Positions 25,140 to 36,931 of a DNA stretch of 64,000 bases are shown in pieces. The stretch is taken from positions 992,001 to 1,056,000 of the forward strand of contig JAGMVK010000014.1 in NCBI GenBank assembly GCA_020747065.1, written 5' to 3'. Positions within the stretch are counted from its first letter, which is position 1. Each line of letters opens with the position of its first letter. Under the pieces are notes generated by a model, which was given only the letters and a program-made list of their open reading frames with translations, was not told where the DNA came from and did not search any database. The translations under genes were made by a program, and so were the position numbers. This stretch comes from Cadophora sp. MPI-SDFR-AT-0126. Taxonomy: Eukaryota > Ascomycota > Leotiomycetes > Helotiales > Ploettnerulaceae.

Positions 25140-28125
25140 ATGGCTGAAGCCTTTGCGATTGTCGGCGCAACAGCTGCCATCCTCCAGTTCTCCGAATTTG
25201 CGGGTAAAGTCATCTATACAGCCTGTGACCTCTACAGTAGCGTCTCCGGCCATACGCAGATCAATGAAGGAGTTGAGAAGGTCACGCTCACCCTCAAAGA
25301 TCTACTTGGTAGCCTCCGAGCTCAGCACGGATCGAGCTCTCAAGCTGGCCAGAATGAACATTTCACCAGCCTTATCGATCGCTGCCGGTACCTAGGTGAT
25401 AAGTTACTTGTGATTCTGGAGAAGACACAGAAAAGAAAGGGCCAATCCGTCCGTGATAGCTTGAAGGCAGGTTGGATGACCGTTTGGAAGGAGAGTGAAA
25501 TGGACGACCTGAGGAGGGAGCTCGAATCGTGTGTGAACCAGCTTGGTCTGCATTTGATTGCCATTTTCAGGTAACTTGAAGATTGTTCATCCTTACAAGC
25601 CTTCTGACTGTAGCATAGATCCGAGACCGGGCAGAAATTAGAGAGGCTCCTCGCAGAAAATTTGTCACAAAAGTCGGAGATCGTTTTACTTCATCAGGCA
25701 TTGGCTAGGATTGAGCTTGACCAAAAGCTAGCTGTTGAATCCTTGGGGGGTTTGCGAGAAATTTTCAGTCATTCGGATCTGGTTTCGCAACGGAAGAACC
25801 AAAATCGTATTCTTGAGAGCTTGGCTTTTGAAGGCATGGGGCATCGCTACCAAGATATTTCGAGAAGTGCAACCGACACCTTCAATTGGATTCTTCAAGA
25901 TCTGGAAATACCGAAGTCACACCCTGATCTGAAGATCTCCTTCAGGGAATGGCTCGTCCGAGGTGAAGGAGTATTTCATATCTCAGGCAAGCCTGGCGCC
26001 GGAAAGTCAACACTCATGAAGTTCATCGTTGAACACGACGATACCCGAAAGTACCTTGAGGAATGGGCTGGCAATAATACCTTGGTCGTCGCCAACTTTT
26101 TCGTCTGGAAACCTGGTACGCGCCTACAGAAGAGTCTCGATGGTCTTATTCGGTCGATATTACATTCCATCCTTAAAGGTGTCCCTGAATTGATGCCAAT
26201 AGCCTTGCCGGATTACTGGAACCAGATCGTCGAATTCCGAGGGCAACAAATGACAGAACTCGACATATCTTTTCGAAAGGCGTTCGAAGCGCTCAGCAAA
26301 GTAATTGGAAATATGGAACTCGCCACTGGTCATTCATTCTGTTTCTTCATTGATGGCCTAGACGAATTTGATGATCCCAATGAGCATCACACGAAGCTGG
26401 TGAAGCGTTTGCAATCTTGGACTTCTCGCAATTCTAGGAGCGTCAAGATATGCGTATCGAGTAGAGAAGAGAACACTTTTATGAATAATCTTCTTATAGG
26501 CCAAAGACTGCGACTTCATCTTCTCACAGAAGATGACATTCGGAAATCCGTTGAAGAATCCCTCGGGCATTATGACAAATTCGTGGCAAATAGTGTGGAA
26601 GATCGCCACAGATTCGTCGACGCGATAGTTCGGAAAGCCGAAGGAGTATTTCTCTGGATCCGATTAGTCCTGCACAGACTTGGAGAAGTTCTGGAGACCA
26701 GTGGCAATTTGAAGAATCTCCACGATGATCTCCGACATATCCCGAAAGAGCTAGAAGACCTCTTTTCAACACTGCTCGCTTCCATTGATCGAAGTGATCA
26801 AGACGAAGCGTGTGCCTTTCTAGCCATTCTCATGTGGGCAGAGGAATCGAAGTATCAATTTATGCGCATTTTTGACTACTACTTCGTGAAAGACTTCCTC
26901 AAAGATGAAAGGTTCGCAGAAGCTAAGGAGATTTTACCTCTTTCAACGCTTGACATCATCAGTAGAAAAGAAGAAACCATGCTGCATCTGAATCGGCTTC
27001 TGAAAGGTATCGTCGAGCTAGAAGATCATGATAACAGATATGGTGAGGGCTCTTTAACGGATGCCGAGTGTTTATCACGATACGGTGTTTCAAGAGAGGA
27101 CAGTAGTCGGGTGTCGTTTCTTGGGCGAGTGAGGGTCACCCATCGATCTATCTACGACTTCTTGAAGACCGACTGCCCTAGTGAGATGAGAAAATGCATC
27201 AAGAGCATGGATGTCAGATCTATTCTCCTACAGTGTGCTATGGCACACGTGAAATCCATTAAACTGGATAGGTTTGCACAGGAGAGCTTGACGTATGGCG
27301 TCATCAGGGTCTGCTTGACTAGGTTTAGGGAATCCTGCAGCGAGAATCATTTGGAGCAACTAGCTATCTTCGACGATCTTCTCATCAAAATGCAATGCTG
27401 CGACAATCTCACGGATGGATTTGATATCCCGGGTGTAGAAGAAGGGTCCTTAGTACTTCAAGCAGGCGGAATTCACAGGCGGATTATTCGTCTTTCCGTC
27501 CTCGCCAGATCGTTTGTATTGGCAAATTCAGAGTATGTGGCATGGACGCGCAAGCATCGAGCACCCCTCTTCGCATTGGCGCGAACTCGAGCTCAGCTTC
27601 TCCAGTGCCTCTTCTATCCAATCATTTCCGAGTCACAGTCGATTTCAAGAGCGAATTAAAATTCTCCTGGCACTTATGAATGACGGATTCATTGATAGCG
27701 ACCTTCTTAATGTCCGAGATGATCCCCCTTTTTTCCAGATAAGTCCTTGGGACATGACCATTTCCAGACTATGCATCATTAATATGCAAGTAGAATCACC
27801 AGTGTTTTTGGGAATGGCGTTGGAGAGGTTATTATTATTTCAGGGAGACCCCACCGTCACCTTCCACTTCAAACAATCGAACGGATCGACAAACAAAGTT
27901 GTGTTGTACAACATCCATGCGAAACAAGCAGGTAGCTCAGCAATTCTTTGGGAAGATTTCCTGGCCCTCCCACGAGAAAGGTGTCGCAGGTTGAAGCCAA
28001 CTATGTCGATTCGCGAAATCATCGAGCAAACAGATCTAGACAATCGTGGAGAGCTTCTAAGGCTCATAGATTGGCATCTGGCGCGACAAGAAACGAAACC
28101 TATTCCTGGAGGTTGGATAGAGTAG
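25140..28125 (+). CDS. NACHT-domain STAND (NLR-like) protein with Fungal_N domain
   Basis: Proposed exons 25140-25570, 25619-27532 and 27606-28125 give 954 residues in one frame. The N-terminus (MAEAFAIVGATAAILQFSEF) is the helical Fungal_N domain typical of fungal STAND proteins. A NACHT ATPase follows, with Walker A GKPGAGKST near residue 264 and Walker B FFIDGLDEFDDPN near 380. Behind it is a winged-helix-like section (about 490-650). The C-terminal third has no ankyrin, WD or TPR repeats, which is unusual because these sense the ligand in many family members. Family knowledge: fungal NLR-like proteins act in heterokaryon incompatibility and non-self recognition. The second intron (GTATGT...CAG, 73 nt) is inferred because the frame otherwise stops at 27659 while coding-like sequence goes on in the next frame. 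What follows the stop is discussed as a finding. Confidence 0.8.
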
Positions 28126-28478
28126 ACCTCAGTTGTAGTAGTATGGACCGCTAGATCTGATCAGCCAGATCTAACAGAATTGGAGGAGTACTTTGAGAAA
28201 CGTCTATTACCCGCGGCTGGGAACTGTTGGACGATGTTTCGAGGACCTTTTCTGAGTTTCCAAGTTTCAGATGGGACAAGATTGCTCACGAGTCACGTCA
28301 ATTCTGAGACATGGCGGCTCCAACGGCGAGATCGATTCAAGGTTTTGAGTTGTTTCACTGGGTATCTTTGATCTCCCATCCACTTCATGATGAGGAATGT
28401 ACCATACACTTTGATTACGATGGGTTTGCGAATGCTCATACGGAAAGGGCGACTGGATTGTTGTTTTTCGCTTAGCTA
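28126..28478 (+). pseudogene. Decayed coding sequence directly behind the STAND gene
   Basis: After the TAG at 28123 the same frame stays open to 28371 (for example PDLTELEEYFEKR). A second frame between 28197 and 28478 reads ETSITRGWELLDDVSRTF, WDKIAHESRQF, a TGA, then GFELFHWVSLISHPLHDEE and IHFDYDGFANAHTERATG. The amino-acid make-up is protein-like, but no single frame is open throughout. This fits a broken 3' part of the STAND gene or a relic of another gene. No domain was recognised. Confidence 0.4.
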
Positions 28479-28869
28479 TAGTAATTATACCACTGTCCAC
28501 CTAAGCAAGCAGGTCGATGTCACGCGCATCCATGGAATTAGTTCCTGTTCTCATACTTAAAAGCAGAGCATCCCGAAATGCGAAATCAGAGTCTGGACAT
28601 AAGCCAGTCGAATTGAATCACTATCACCCTCTGGGCCTGCCTCGTCGGCTCGCTTCATGACATCGATACATTAACAGGTTATGTAAGCTCTGTGCCCTGA
28701 TGAATCTGACTTTGGTGTATGAATTGCTCTTCAGGTTGCTACCATGTGCTTCCCACTCGCTGAGACCGAGATACTCGTCCTTCTGACATAATATGATACA
28801 AAGAAGTGTTCAACCCCGAGAATCTATCTACAAAGTCGCATTCCCCATTCATCGCCATTCCTCATCCAT
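28479..28869. other. Intergenic region
   Basis: About 390 nt between the STAND gene remnant and the convergent DUF1996 gene. No feature was seen. Confidence 0.5.
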
Positions 28870-29890
28870 CTAGTCACGTATGAAACGAGACTTCGAAGAC
28901 CAACCCCAACTCTCCATATCCCGTTTACTCATAGCAGCAACACTCTCAGCATAATCACCGGTACCATTTCCAGGATCCGCATCCGTAGCCCTACACGTAG
29001 GGCCCGAATTGTACGTCCCAAGCGCTCCATCCACGCCCGAAAACTTCTGCTTCTCCTTCGTCGTAGCCAGCATATTGCTAGCAGCCTCCTCCGTCCACCC
29101 ATTAATAAAATCACCATGCGAGCTCCACGCCGGGCCCGACGCGAGCTTGAACGGCGCCGTGCCGCTCCATCCATCAGGTAGCACTTTTCGGACGTCCCAG
29201 CGGATGGAGAAGCGGAGTTGGGGCATGGATTTCATGCCAGTTGGGCAGGTACCGCCGCGTTTGTTCTTGTAGGCTGTTTCGAGGGTGGAGGGGTTGACGC
29301 ATTGGGGGAAGTAGAGGAGTTGTTGGATGTGTGTGGAGCAGGTTGAACTGGGGAAACCGTTGGCGTCTAGGGCGACGCTCTCGCTTTCGCAGGACCAGGA
29401 TGATTGGGCGTTGTGGTCCATGCCGGCTTCGGTGGTGGCTGTTGCAATGCCGGCGACCATTTGGAGGTTTTGGGGGATGGCGACTTTGGCTTCGGTTTCG
29501 CCTAGATTGTAGCTGGATAGAGGTCAACAAAGTTCGATCGATAGTTTAGATTGAAGTTCGAGGGGCTCACTATGCGCTGAATCGAGAAATCGGCATAGGA
29601 CTGTAAGTTTTTCCTCCATCTGTAGTATAAAGCGGCGTGGGAACCCAATAAACGGACAAGTCATTTGGGTTCTCAGCATTGGTGCATCCAGCCTGGAGTT
29701 CAGCACTGGTGTTCGTGTTTATAGTGACGGCATCTGAACCAAAGAAAGAATGCAAATGGGATTTGTCATATTGGCCTGGGAAGACGATAGGATCGATGTT
29801 CTTGGTCATGAAAGGGGAAGCGACATTAACTTGCGTGTAAGCATGGGCTACACTGGCAAAAATGCCGGAAACGAAAAGAATGGAAGACAT
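28870..29890 (-). CDS. Secreted DUF1996 domain protein
   Basis: Exons 29890-29571 and 29512-28870 (58-nt GTGAGC...CAG intron, phase 2) give 320 residues. A signal peptide of about 17 residues (MSSILFVSGIFASVAHA) precedes the domain. DUF1996 landmarks are present: DPIVFPGQYDKSHLHSFFG near the start, WVPTPLYTTDGG, the central Cys-containing block SSTCSTHIQQLLYFPQCVNP, and a His/Asp-rich SSHGDFINGW region late. Family knowledge: DUF1996 proteins are extracellular or wall-associated in fungi, sometimes fused to WSC domains. Their biochemical role is unknown. There is no WSC domain, GPI tail or membrane anchor here, so the product is probably secreted free. Confidence 0.85.
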
Positions 29891-30414
29891 CCTGTGTCTG
29901 TGAAACGAATGACGAAATTTTGCAAGTGAGAAGAAAGGGATTTGAGTAACGCAAAGAAGAGTGCGGTAAGAAGAAGAAGAGAAGGATTAACAAAAATGTC
30001 TTCTGGCTCTCATCTTATGTACTTTTAAGGAATGCCCCTAGGCGTCAGAATGCATGGCAAGAAGTCCTTTTTGGGAATACAAGCTTCTTGACAACGACGA
30101 CAGGCCTAAAACGAAACAAAATTCATGGGGCGGCCCGTTTGGTAGAGATTGTTTTGACTTGGCGAAGTCGCACGATGGGAAAGGGGTAGCGAAAGTGGGT
30201 ATTTACGTGGATCATGTATATTAATTAGCCGAACTTTTCAACTACCGTGTTTCCGAGCCTCATCGTCGATATTGTGGTTATAAAATCATGTATTATCATA
30301 ATCCATCGTTGGAGCTTTGATTGGAAACTTGACGCCATCCTTCGTTCTCCGCGATCCACCCAGCTGTTCGCATCCACAAAACCCCATGCTCTCTTCCTGC
30401 CCTGGTGTATCCAT
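29891..30414. other. Intergenic region
   Basis: About 520 nt with the promoter of the DUF1996 gene and the 3' end of the hydrolase gene. Nothing else was identified. Confidence 0.5.
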
Positions 30415-31327
30415 CTATGCCTTCAAGAAGTTGAGCAGATCTTCATTGACAGTCTGTGCCTCCATATTCGGCAAAGCGTGAGCGCCTCCAGGATAGACCT
30501 TCAACGTCCCTTTCTTCAACAACTTGACACCCACTTCCGCTGCAGCTCCAATCGGCACAACCTGATCCCCATCACCATGAAGAAGTAAAACAGGAATATC
30601 AATGTTCTTCATGTCCTCCGTCATATCCGTCTCGCTGAAGGCCTTGATACAATCATACGCATTCTTGAAGCCACACATCATACCCTGCTGATACCAGCTC
30701 TGGATGAGACCCTGCGAGGTCTTGACTCCTGGCTTGTTGAAGTTGAAAAATGGACCAGACGGCACATCGAGGAAGAACTGCGCGCGGTCTGATATCATGG
30801 CTGCGCGGAAGCTGTCGAACACCTCGATGGGTGTTCCGTTGGGGTTTGACTCGGATTTGACCATGACTGGAGGAACGGCACTGATGAGAACGGCTTTGGA
30901 GACTCGAGATGAGCCGTGGCGGGCGAGATAGCGGATGACTTCTCCACCGCCAGTTGAGTGACCAACCATCATGACGTTCTTGAGATCCAGAAATTCGAAA
31001 AGTTCGGCGAGATCGTCGGCGTATTGATCCATAGTGTTTCCTTCCCAGGGTTGAGAGGAACGACCGTGACCACGGCGATCGTGGGCTATGCAGCGGTAGC
31101 CTTTGGAGGCGAGGAAGAACATCTGGCTTTCGAAGTTGTCGGAGTTCAGAGGCCAGCCTGAGGTTTGTTAGTTGCATATTTGTGCTTGGGGCCTGAGATG
31201 AAGTCATCCATATAGAAGGGCGAAAATATTCGAACATACCATGCGAGAAAGTGACAACTTGTCCTGTTGGGTTGCCCCAATCCTTATAGTAGATGGAGGT
31301 CTGATCTTTGGTAGTGATGAAAGGCAT
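30415..31327 (-). CDS. Alpha/beta hydrolase, non-haem chloroperoxidase / arylesterase-like
   Basis: Exons 31327-31240 and 31157-30415 (82-nt intron, phase 1) give 276 residues, the usual size for bacterial-type cofactor-free haloperoxidases. The oxyanion segment [15 protein letters not shown] spans the splice junction, which confirms it. The nucleophile Ser is in [17 protein letters not shown], the acid Asp in [11 protein letters not shown] and the His in GGAHALP. Catalytic residues are complete. Family knowledge: members hydrolyse small esters or lactones and show perhydrolase activity; the natural substrate is usually unknown. There is no signal peptide, so it is cytosolic. The close match to bacterial families could mean an old horizontal acquisition, but the intron shows it is settled in the fungal genome. 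Confidence 0.88.
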
Positions 31328-33990
31328 CTTGTCGAATATGGATTGATTTTGTGGTCGTTGATTGGGTTGATGTTTGCCAGTGAGATTGAGTGAAATTGGA
31401 AGGGTGAGAGCGATGAGGAGAAACTCGATAATTTGAAAAGAATCGACGGAAGGAGAAGAGCGACTGAATGAGAACTTATACAATAAACCAGCAGTATAGA
31501 ACTACTCGACCTTCCACATTCGTCAACAGCGTCAGCTTCAATGACGTCCCTCATGAACCCCCCTTACAATCGCATAAGCGAGAAGTGGGGTGGTAAATTA
31601 ACAGTTGCATGTGTTGTACAGTACCTCGAATGAGATATCACGACGGCATCATCAACTGTGAAGCCAGATTTGGAATAATCTGCACCCAAAAGAGGAGCAC
31701 TTATCCAAAAGAGGATATAAGAGCATTCTATCAGATTGTATTCTTGATGACAACTGGCTGACGGTGCACAGAACGACCTGTGCTGTGCTTACTCACCAGC
31801 CGAGTTTGCAGCGAAAACATTCCAAGGCGGATAAACGGGTACGATTACGATGATTTAAGAAAATGGGTTTGGTGCCTGCTTGACAAGCATCGTGGCTGTT
31901 TGGGGCTGGATCGCCTTCCTGAATAATCGTTATTCAGAGGTCGACGCAACTGAGTTGCATCGTGAACGACAAAATATCCACTTCAGAAACTTGGGATAGG
32001 CGCAACACTTCCGCAAACAATTAAACGGCGCAGGTCCTCATAGGAAACGCTGTCGGAATAGCAACAGAAGTAGAAACTTTGAATCAAAATATGCCAAAGT
32101 CTCCAAAAGAATGACTTGAAACATAGGAGAAGCTGTCAAATGTTACCTCAGCTCAATCGCATCCTGAAGGCGAGCCCACGATCGCGAGGAACATCATCAT
32201 CGGATAACAGAATGCCATAGTACGAGATACCAGGTTCGGAATATGCACCCCTGGTCGGAATCTCCTTCGCTACTTCAATGCCAGAAGAGCATTCCCTGCT
32301 GCGACTCTATCGAAACCTCAAGGCTGGATGACTGAAAAGGGCTGAACAAATCTGGCTGGACGTCGAATTCGATATACTCCTCAAGGAACTTGGTATGTAT
32401 AATAGCACCAGAAGCTTCTTCCGATACAGATTATGATTAGCGAAGATCTTGATATTTTTTCTGTGAAAGAAGGGATTGCAGTCGGGTCTTCGACTGGATG
32501 AGGTGTTGGAAGGTTGTCCTGATGATGGGGTGTAGGCTCTCGGGAGCCGTTTGCTGGTTCTGGCAGCGAATATTTTATGGGATTTGTGAGAGTTCCTTTG
32601 CCGTGTGTTGCATGTCTTATGATATGGAGGAGAAAATGACCAAAAGAAACGAAAAGAACAATCAGATATTTTATCAATCACGTGCTTACAAATCATGTGA
32701 GGTCCCTGAAGAGTTGGATCGTTTGGGGCTCTGGGGTCGATCAATCGCTTTTTGAACTTGCTCAAAAGGGATAGATCCGATTCGAGCTTCATGTGGATAG
32801 ATAAATCTTCCTATCTTCCAACTCACTATTAGCTCTCAAACTTACTAGCACGTGATGTATAAAATATTGAATGATTGAAGTCTCTTCATGCTAGGTAGGA
32901 AAGCGATGGAAGCAGTAACGAGATGCAAGTCTCCCTTCTCCTGATTCGCTTCATTGATAGCCATTTCGGTCATTAATGTTATGGTCCCAATGTTCAAGGC
33001 TTACATAACGCTTTTTCTCCAGCACTCCCGAAGACTTCCTAGCGAATCAATAGAGACATGAGTCGTGAGGTTACGGACTGTGATTCGTAACAAGAATATC
33101 CGTGGAGCGGAGACGGGAGACAAATATGGCATTTGAAATAGCAATTGGCCAGGCCCAGAATTGTTTAAATAACAACAATTATGAATCGGTTGCGTGCTTT
33201 ATCCCGATAACAAAATTATTGACTGGCTGATGATGTGAAGAAAAAGAATCGGATCAGTCAAAAATAAAGCTGCGATATTTGCTGACAAGTTTTGGGCTGT
33301 TACCAAGATCTAGATCTCTGTAAGTGTAATATAGCGGTGATGTAAACCTAGTTCTGAGTTCTTTGTTTGGGGTTTGCAATAGCTTCGGATGACAGGTGTC
33401 CGCCAGTCATGTCACTCCCGTGGAGAGTGCCACACATCGTGAGGCTTGACAGCAACAAAATAGAGGGGCAGAGTGGGATGCTCCCTTGCCACTTCATCCA
33501 TGCCCATGTCCATACCAAGATCCGCGTATCGGACATCGAACATAACATGAGACTTTTTCGATACAGGACAGCAGAAACAGCTGTCCTCGGAAGGATGATA
33601 TGGTATCGGAGAAATACATACTCAAAGAAGCAAAATACTTTCTTTAGTACTTGATGGCTTAGAGCTAGAGGTAATGGGGTTATTGAGGGCGCGGCCGGCT
33701 GAGCTTCTGATTCGCGCGTTTCGTAGTGGGGGAATGGTTAATCAGCTTATGACGGCGGCGGGACAGCTTGGGGTGTCAGTGTCAGTGCGCTTGCGGGTGT
33801 TGAGACCAGAGACGAGGAGGGGTTACGGAAGGCTGCGTGGTTTTTAACCTCGAAATTCTTTTGCCTTCCCTTCCTCTCCTTTCCTCAACAACACCACTTT
33901 CCCATACCATACAAAACAAACGCAATCTGCAAAAGACCACAATTGAATACCGCAGACACTTCTACATTACACAATACACAACTCGCAACC
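31328..33990. other. Intergenic region upstream of transaldolase
   Basis: About 2.66 kb with no supported gene. Short frames at 32307-32792 and 33348-33654 lack domains. A pyrimidine-rich tract at about 33860-33900 sits about 100 nt before the transaldolase ATG, as in highly expressed fungal genes. Confidence 0.5.
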
Positions 33991-35436
33991 ATGAGCAACT
34001 CATTAGAACAGCTTAAGGCTTCTGGCACCGTGAGTTTTACCCCTCCATCCAGAGCGGTGGCTGCAAAGTGGCGGAGAACTCGGAGATCCTTGGGGATTGT
34101 TGAGTTTCGTCGCAATGGCTTCTTCTGCGCATTCTCTTCGAATGTGATGGTTTGCTAATGGTATATCTGCGTGCAGACTGTTGTCAGTGATTCTGGTAAG
34201 CTTCTACTTCCCGCAATATGATCTGTTGGGACATCAGCTAACCTTCTTCTCCTCCAGGTGATTTCGCATGTAAGAGTCTCCTACACCCAATGCAACCTTA
34301 TTCCTATCACCGACATCTCAAATCCTCCTCTCGAACAAACATACTGATAAATCACAGCCATTGGCAAATACAAGCCCCAAGATGCCACCACCAACCCATC
34401 CCTCATCCTCGCCGCATCCAAGAAGCCAGAATACGCCAAGTTGATTGACGTCGCTGTTGAGTACGGCAAGGGCCATGGCAAGGATATCGATGAGAAGGTT
34501 GATGCTACTCTCGATCGTCTTTTGGTTGAGTTCGGAAAGGAGATCCTGAACATTGTTCCAGGAAAGGTTTCAACTGAGGTTGATGCCCGTTTCTCGTTCG
34601 ATACTCAAGGTTCCGTCAACAAGGCTTTACACATCATTGATGTAAGTTATTTACAAGCTCATTTCCAGCAGAGTACTGGTTTCGCAAAGGAATATAGGAC
34701 AGTGCTGATAGAAAGTGCAGTTGTACAAGTCCGTCGGTGTCGACAAGTCCCGTGTCCTGATCAAGATCGCCTCCACCTGGGAAGGTATCCAGGCCGCCCG
34801 TATCCTCCAAAAGGACCACGGCATCAACTGCAACCTCACCCTTCTATTCTCAAAAGTCCAAGCCATCGCCGCTGCCGAGGCTGGTGCCTACCTCATCTCT
34901 CCCTTCGTCGGCCGTATCCTCGATTGGTATAAGGCCAAGACCGGAAAGAACTACAGCAAGGAGGAAGATCCAGGAGTTGCATCCGTCAAGAGCATCTTCG
35001 ATTACTACAAGAAGTTCGGTTACAAGACCATTGTTATGGGTGCTTCGTTCAGAAGTGTTGGTGAGATCACTGAGTTGGCTGGCTGTGATTACTTGACTAT
35101 CTCGGTACGTGTGACTTATCCTCCAAACTCAACTATTAAAGCCGTTCCTGAATGGCAGCAATGGGTAAATTTAAAATCAGTAGTGCTAATGGAATCCAGC
35201 CGAACCTCCTTGAAGAAATGATGGGATCCTCCGATCCCGTCCCCAAGAAGCTCGACGCCGCTGGCGCCAAGTCCCTCGACATCGAGAAGAAGTCGTACAT
35301 TGATAACGAGCCCGACTTCCGCTTCGACTTTAACGAGGACCAGATGGGTGTTGAGAAGCTCCGTGAGGGTATCAGCAAGTTTGCTGCTGATGCTGTCACC
35401 TTGAAGGATATCCTCAAGGCTAAGATTGAGGCATAA
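33991..35436 (+). CDS. TAL1: Transaldolase
   Basis: Six exons: 33991-34029, 34177-34195, 34258-34269, 34358-34641, 34721-35104 and 35200-35436. They give 324 residues, the standard length. It transfers a dihydroxyacetone unit between sedoheptulose-7-phosphate and glyceraldehyde-3-phosphate in the cytosolic pentose phosphate pathway. The Schiff-base Lys is in [15 protein letters not shown], the N-terminal signature in [13 protein letters not shown], and phosphate-binding residues in [11 protein letters not shown]. No catalytic residue is missing. The first three exons are only 39, 19 and 12 nt long; all splice sites are GT-AG and the frame closes exactly. It converges with ISY1. The start ATG follows a pyrimidine-rich leader. 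Confidence 0.95.
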
Positions 35437-36000
35437 ATTTGTAATTGTGGAGGGGGCGTACATATCAGTGGAGGTGGATGATAGGTGGTGGCATGGCGAG
35501 GGGAGACAAATTGGTATGGGATGAAAGACTCAATTGGGCAATGATGTGTTTATGAGGTTATACATGCAGGCAGGCAAGCTTTTCAATGAAGCAATGATTT
35601 TATCGCGATCAGTCTTCCGATTTTCTTTCTTCGACTGCGTGAACCTTGAAATGTGTCATTGAAGCTGTTAGCAGATCTCTCTACCAGTCCAAGAAAAGCC
35701 TCAGCCGGTACTGCTATCGCCATTTGCCTTCCCCAGGCAACAGTATGCTGCAGCTTTTGGAACAACGAAGTTGCTTTCACGATCCCCTCTTGCCTTCCTA
35801 TCTTCCATGCTTTCTTATGAGAAACGCCGCAGGTACAGTACAAATGCACCGCCTCATCGAGGGGCACGACCAAACATTGCATTCCATCCCATTTCATCAC
35901 CTGCCTCTTCAAAGGCAAAACAAGTCTCTCCTTAAACCGCATCCATTGCTTGAGTGCAGCACAATCAACTTAACTCCCTTCCCCTAATCCCCCTCCACAA
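35437..36000. terminator. Convergent 3' region of transaldolase and ISY1
   Basis: About 560 nt between two tail-to-tail genes. It should contain both polyadenylation regions; an exact signal was not assigned. No coding feature was seen. Confidence 0.4.
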
Positions 36001-36931
36001 TCAAGACCCCAATTTATCCAACAGCCTCCTCCTCCTCCTATCCACCAGCTCCTCCTGCACCTCCTCCGCACTCGGCAACCTCCACCCCTCACCACTCCCC
36101 TCATCACCCGGCAACGGCTCCCAATCCTTCGGCTTGCCTCCACCCCCAGCACCTTCCGCCAGCAGATTCTCAAACGCTTCTTGCTCCTTCTGTGTCTCGT
36201 ACGCGAGCAGACTGCCGTCTTCTTCGTCGAGGTTGTAGCCGTAGTAGGAGGCGTCTACTTGTTTGCGGAGGTCCGGGTGCGTGGTGTTTTTGGAGGGTTT
36301 GGCGGGTTTGGCGGACTCGAAGAGCTCTTTTACGCCGGGGAGGTCTTTGGCGCGGCCGAAATATCTGCGAAGAGACACGAAAGTTAATTTTCTGGGAGAA
36401 AGGATCCACAGAGATGATATGTGAAGAATGGACAAACAAACCTATATCCCTTCCCTGCGCCCTTAATCTCCACCCCCTCATCATCATACACCGCGCCACC
36501 CCCCCTCATATAATTCGGCCCCCCTAAATTCCTAATCTGCACCTCCCACATGTGCTTCTCCCTCATCAACTTATTGATCTCATCGTTCAGATCCCGGATC
36601 ATGAAATCGCTCAGACTGGGATCCTGGATCTTGGAGACCTTTCGAGAGATCTCCTTGAGGACTTGGCCGCGCCATTTCTCGCAGGATGGGATGGATGTGA
36701 CTTCTGTGATCATCTTGGGGCGCCGGGTGCGGCCTGCGTCGAGGATCCCGAGGTCGGCGGCTTGGGATTCGCGGAAGCGGAAGAGCATGCTTTGGGCTTT
36801 TTCGGAATTTCGCGCCTAGAGGGAGTTGAAGGTTAGTGGGTGGTATAGGGGAGGTATTGTTGAGGAGACGTAGGAGGGAGGGGAAGATTTGCTGGGGATT
36901 GCACAAGAATTAGGTCGATGGGACGTACCAT
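36001..36931 (-). CDS. ISY1: Pre-mRNA-splicing factor ISY1
   Basis: Three exons: 36931-36929 (the ATG alone), 36815-36442 and 36364-36001, giving 246 residues. The N-terminal half is the conserved Isy1 block: ARNSEKAQSMLFRFRESQAA, RRPKMITEVTSIPSCEKWR, then a helical stretch through IRDLNDEINKLMREKHMWE and IRNLGGPNY. The C-terminal half has the fungal YFGRAKDLPGVKELFE motif and an acidic, Arg-rich tail. Family knowledge: ISY1 belongs to the Prp19 (NineTeen) complex and helps keep the active spliceosome in its first-step form. The start codon is cut off from the rest by an intron directly behind it (ATG then GTACGT), so the rest of the protein begins in exon 2. Confidence 0.92.
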
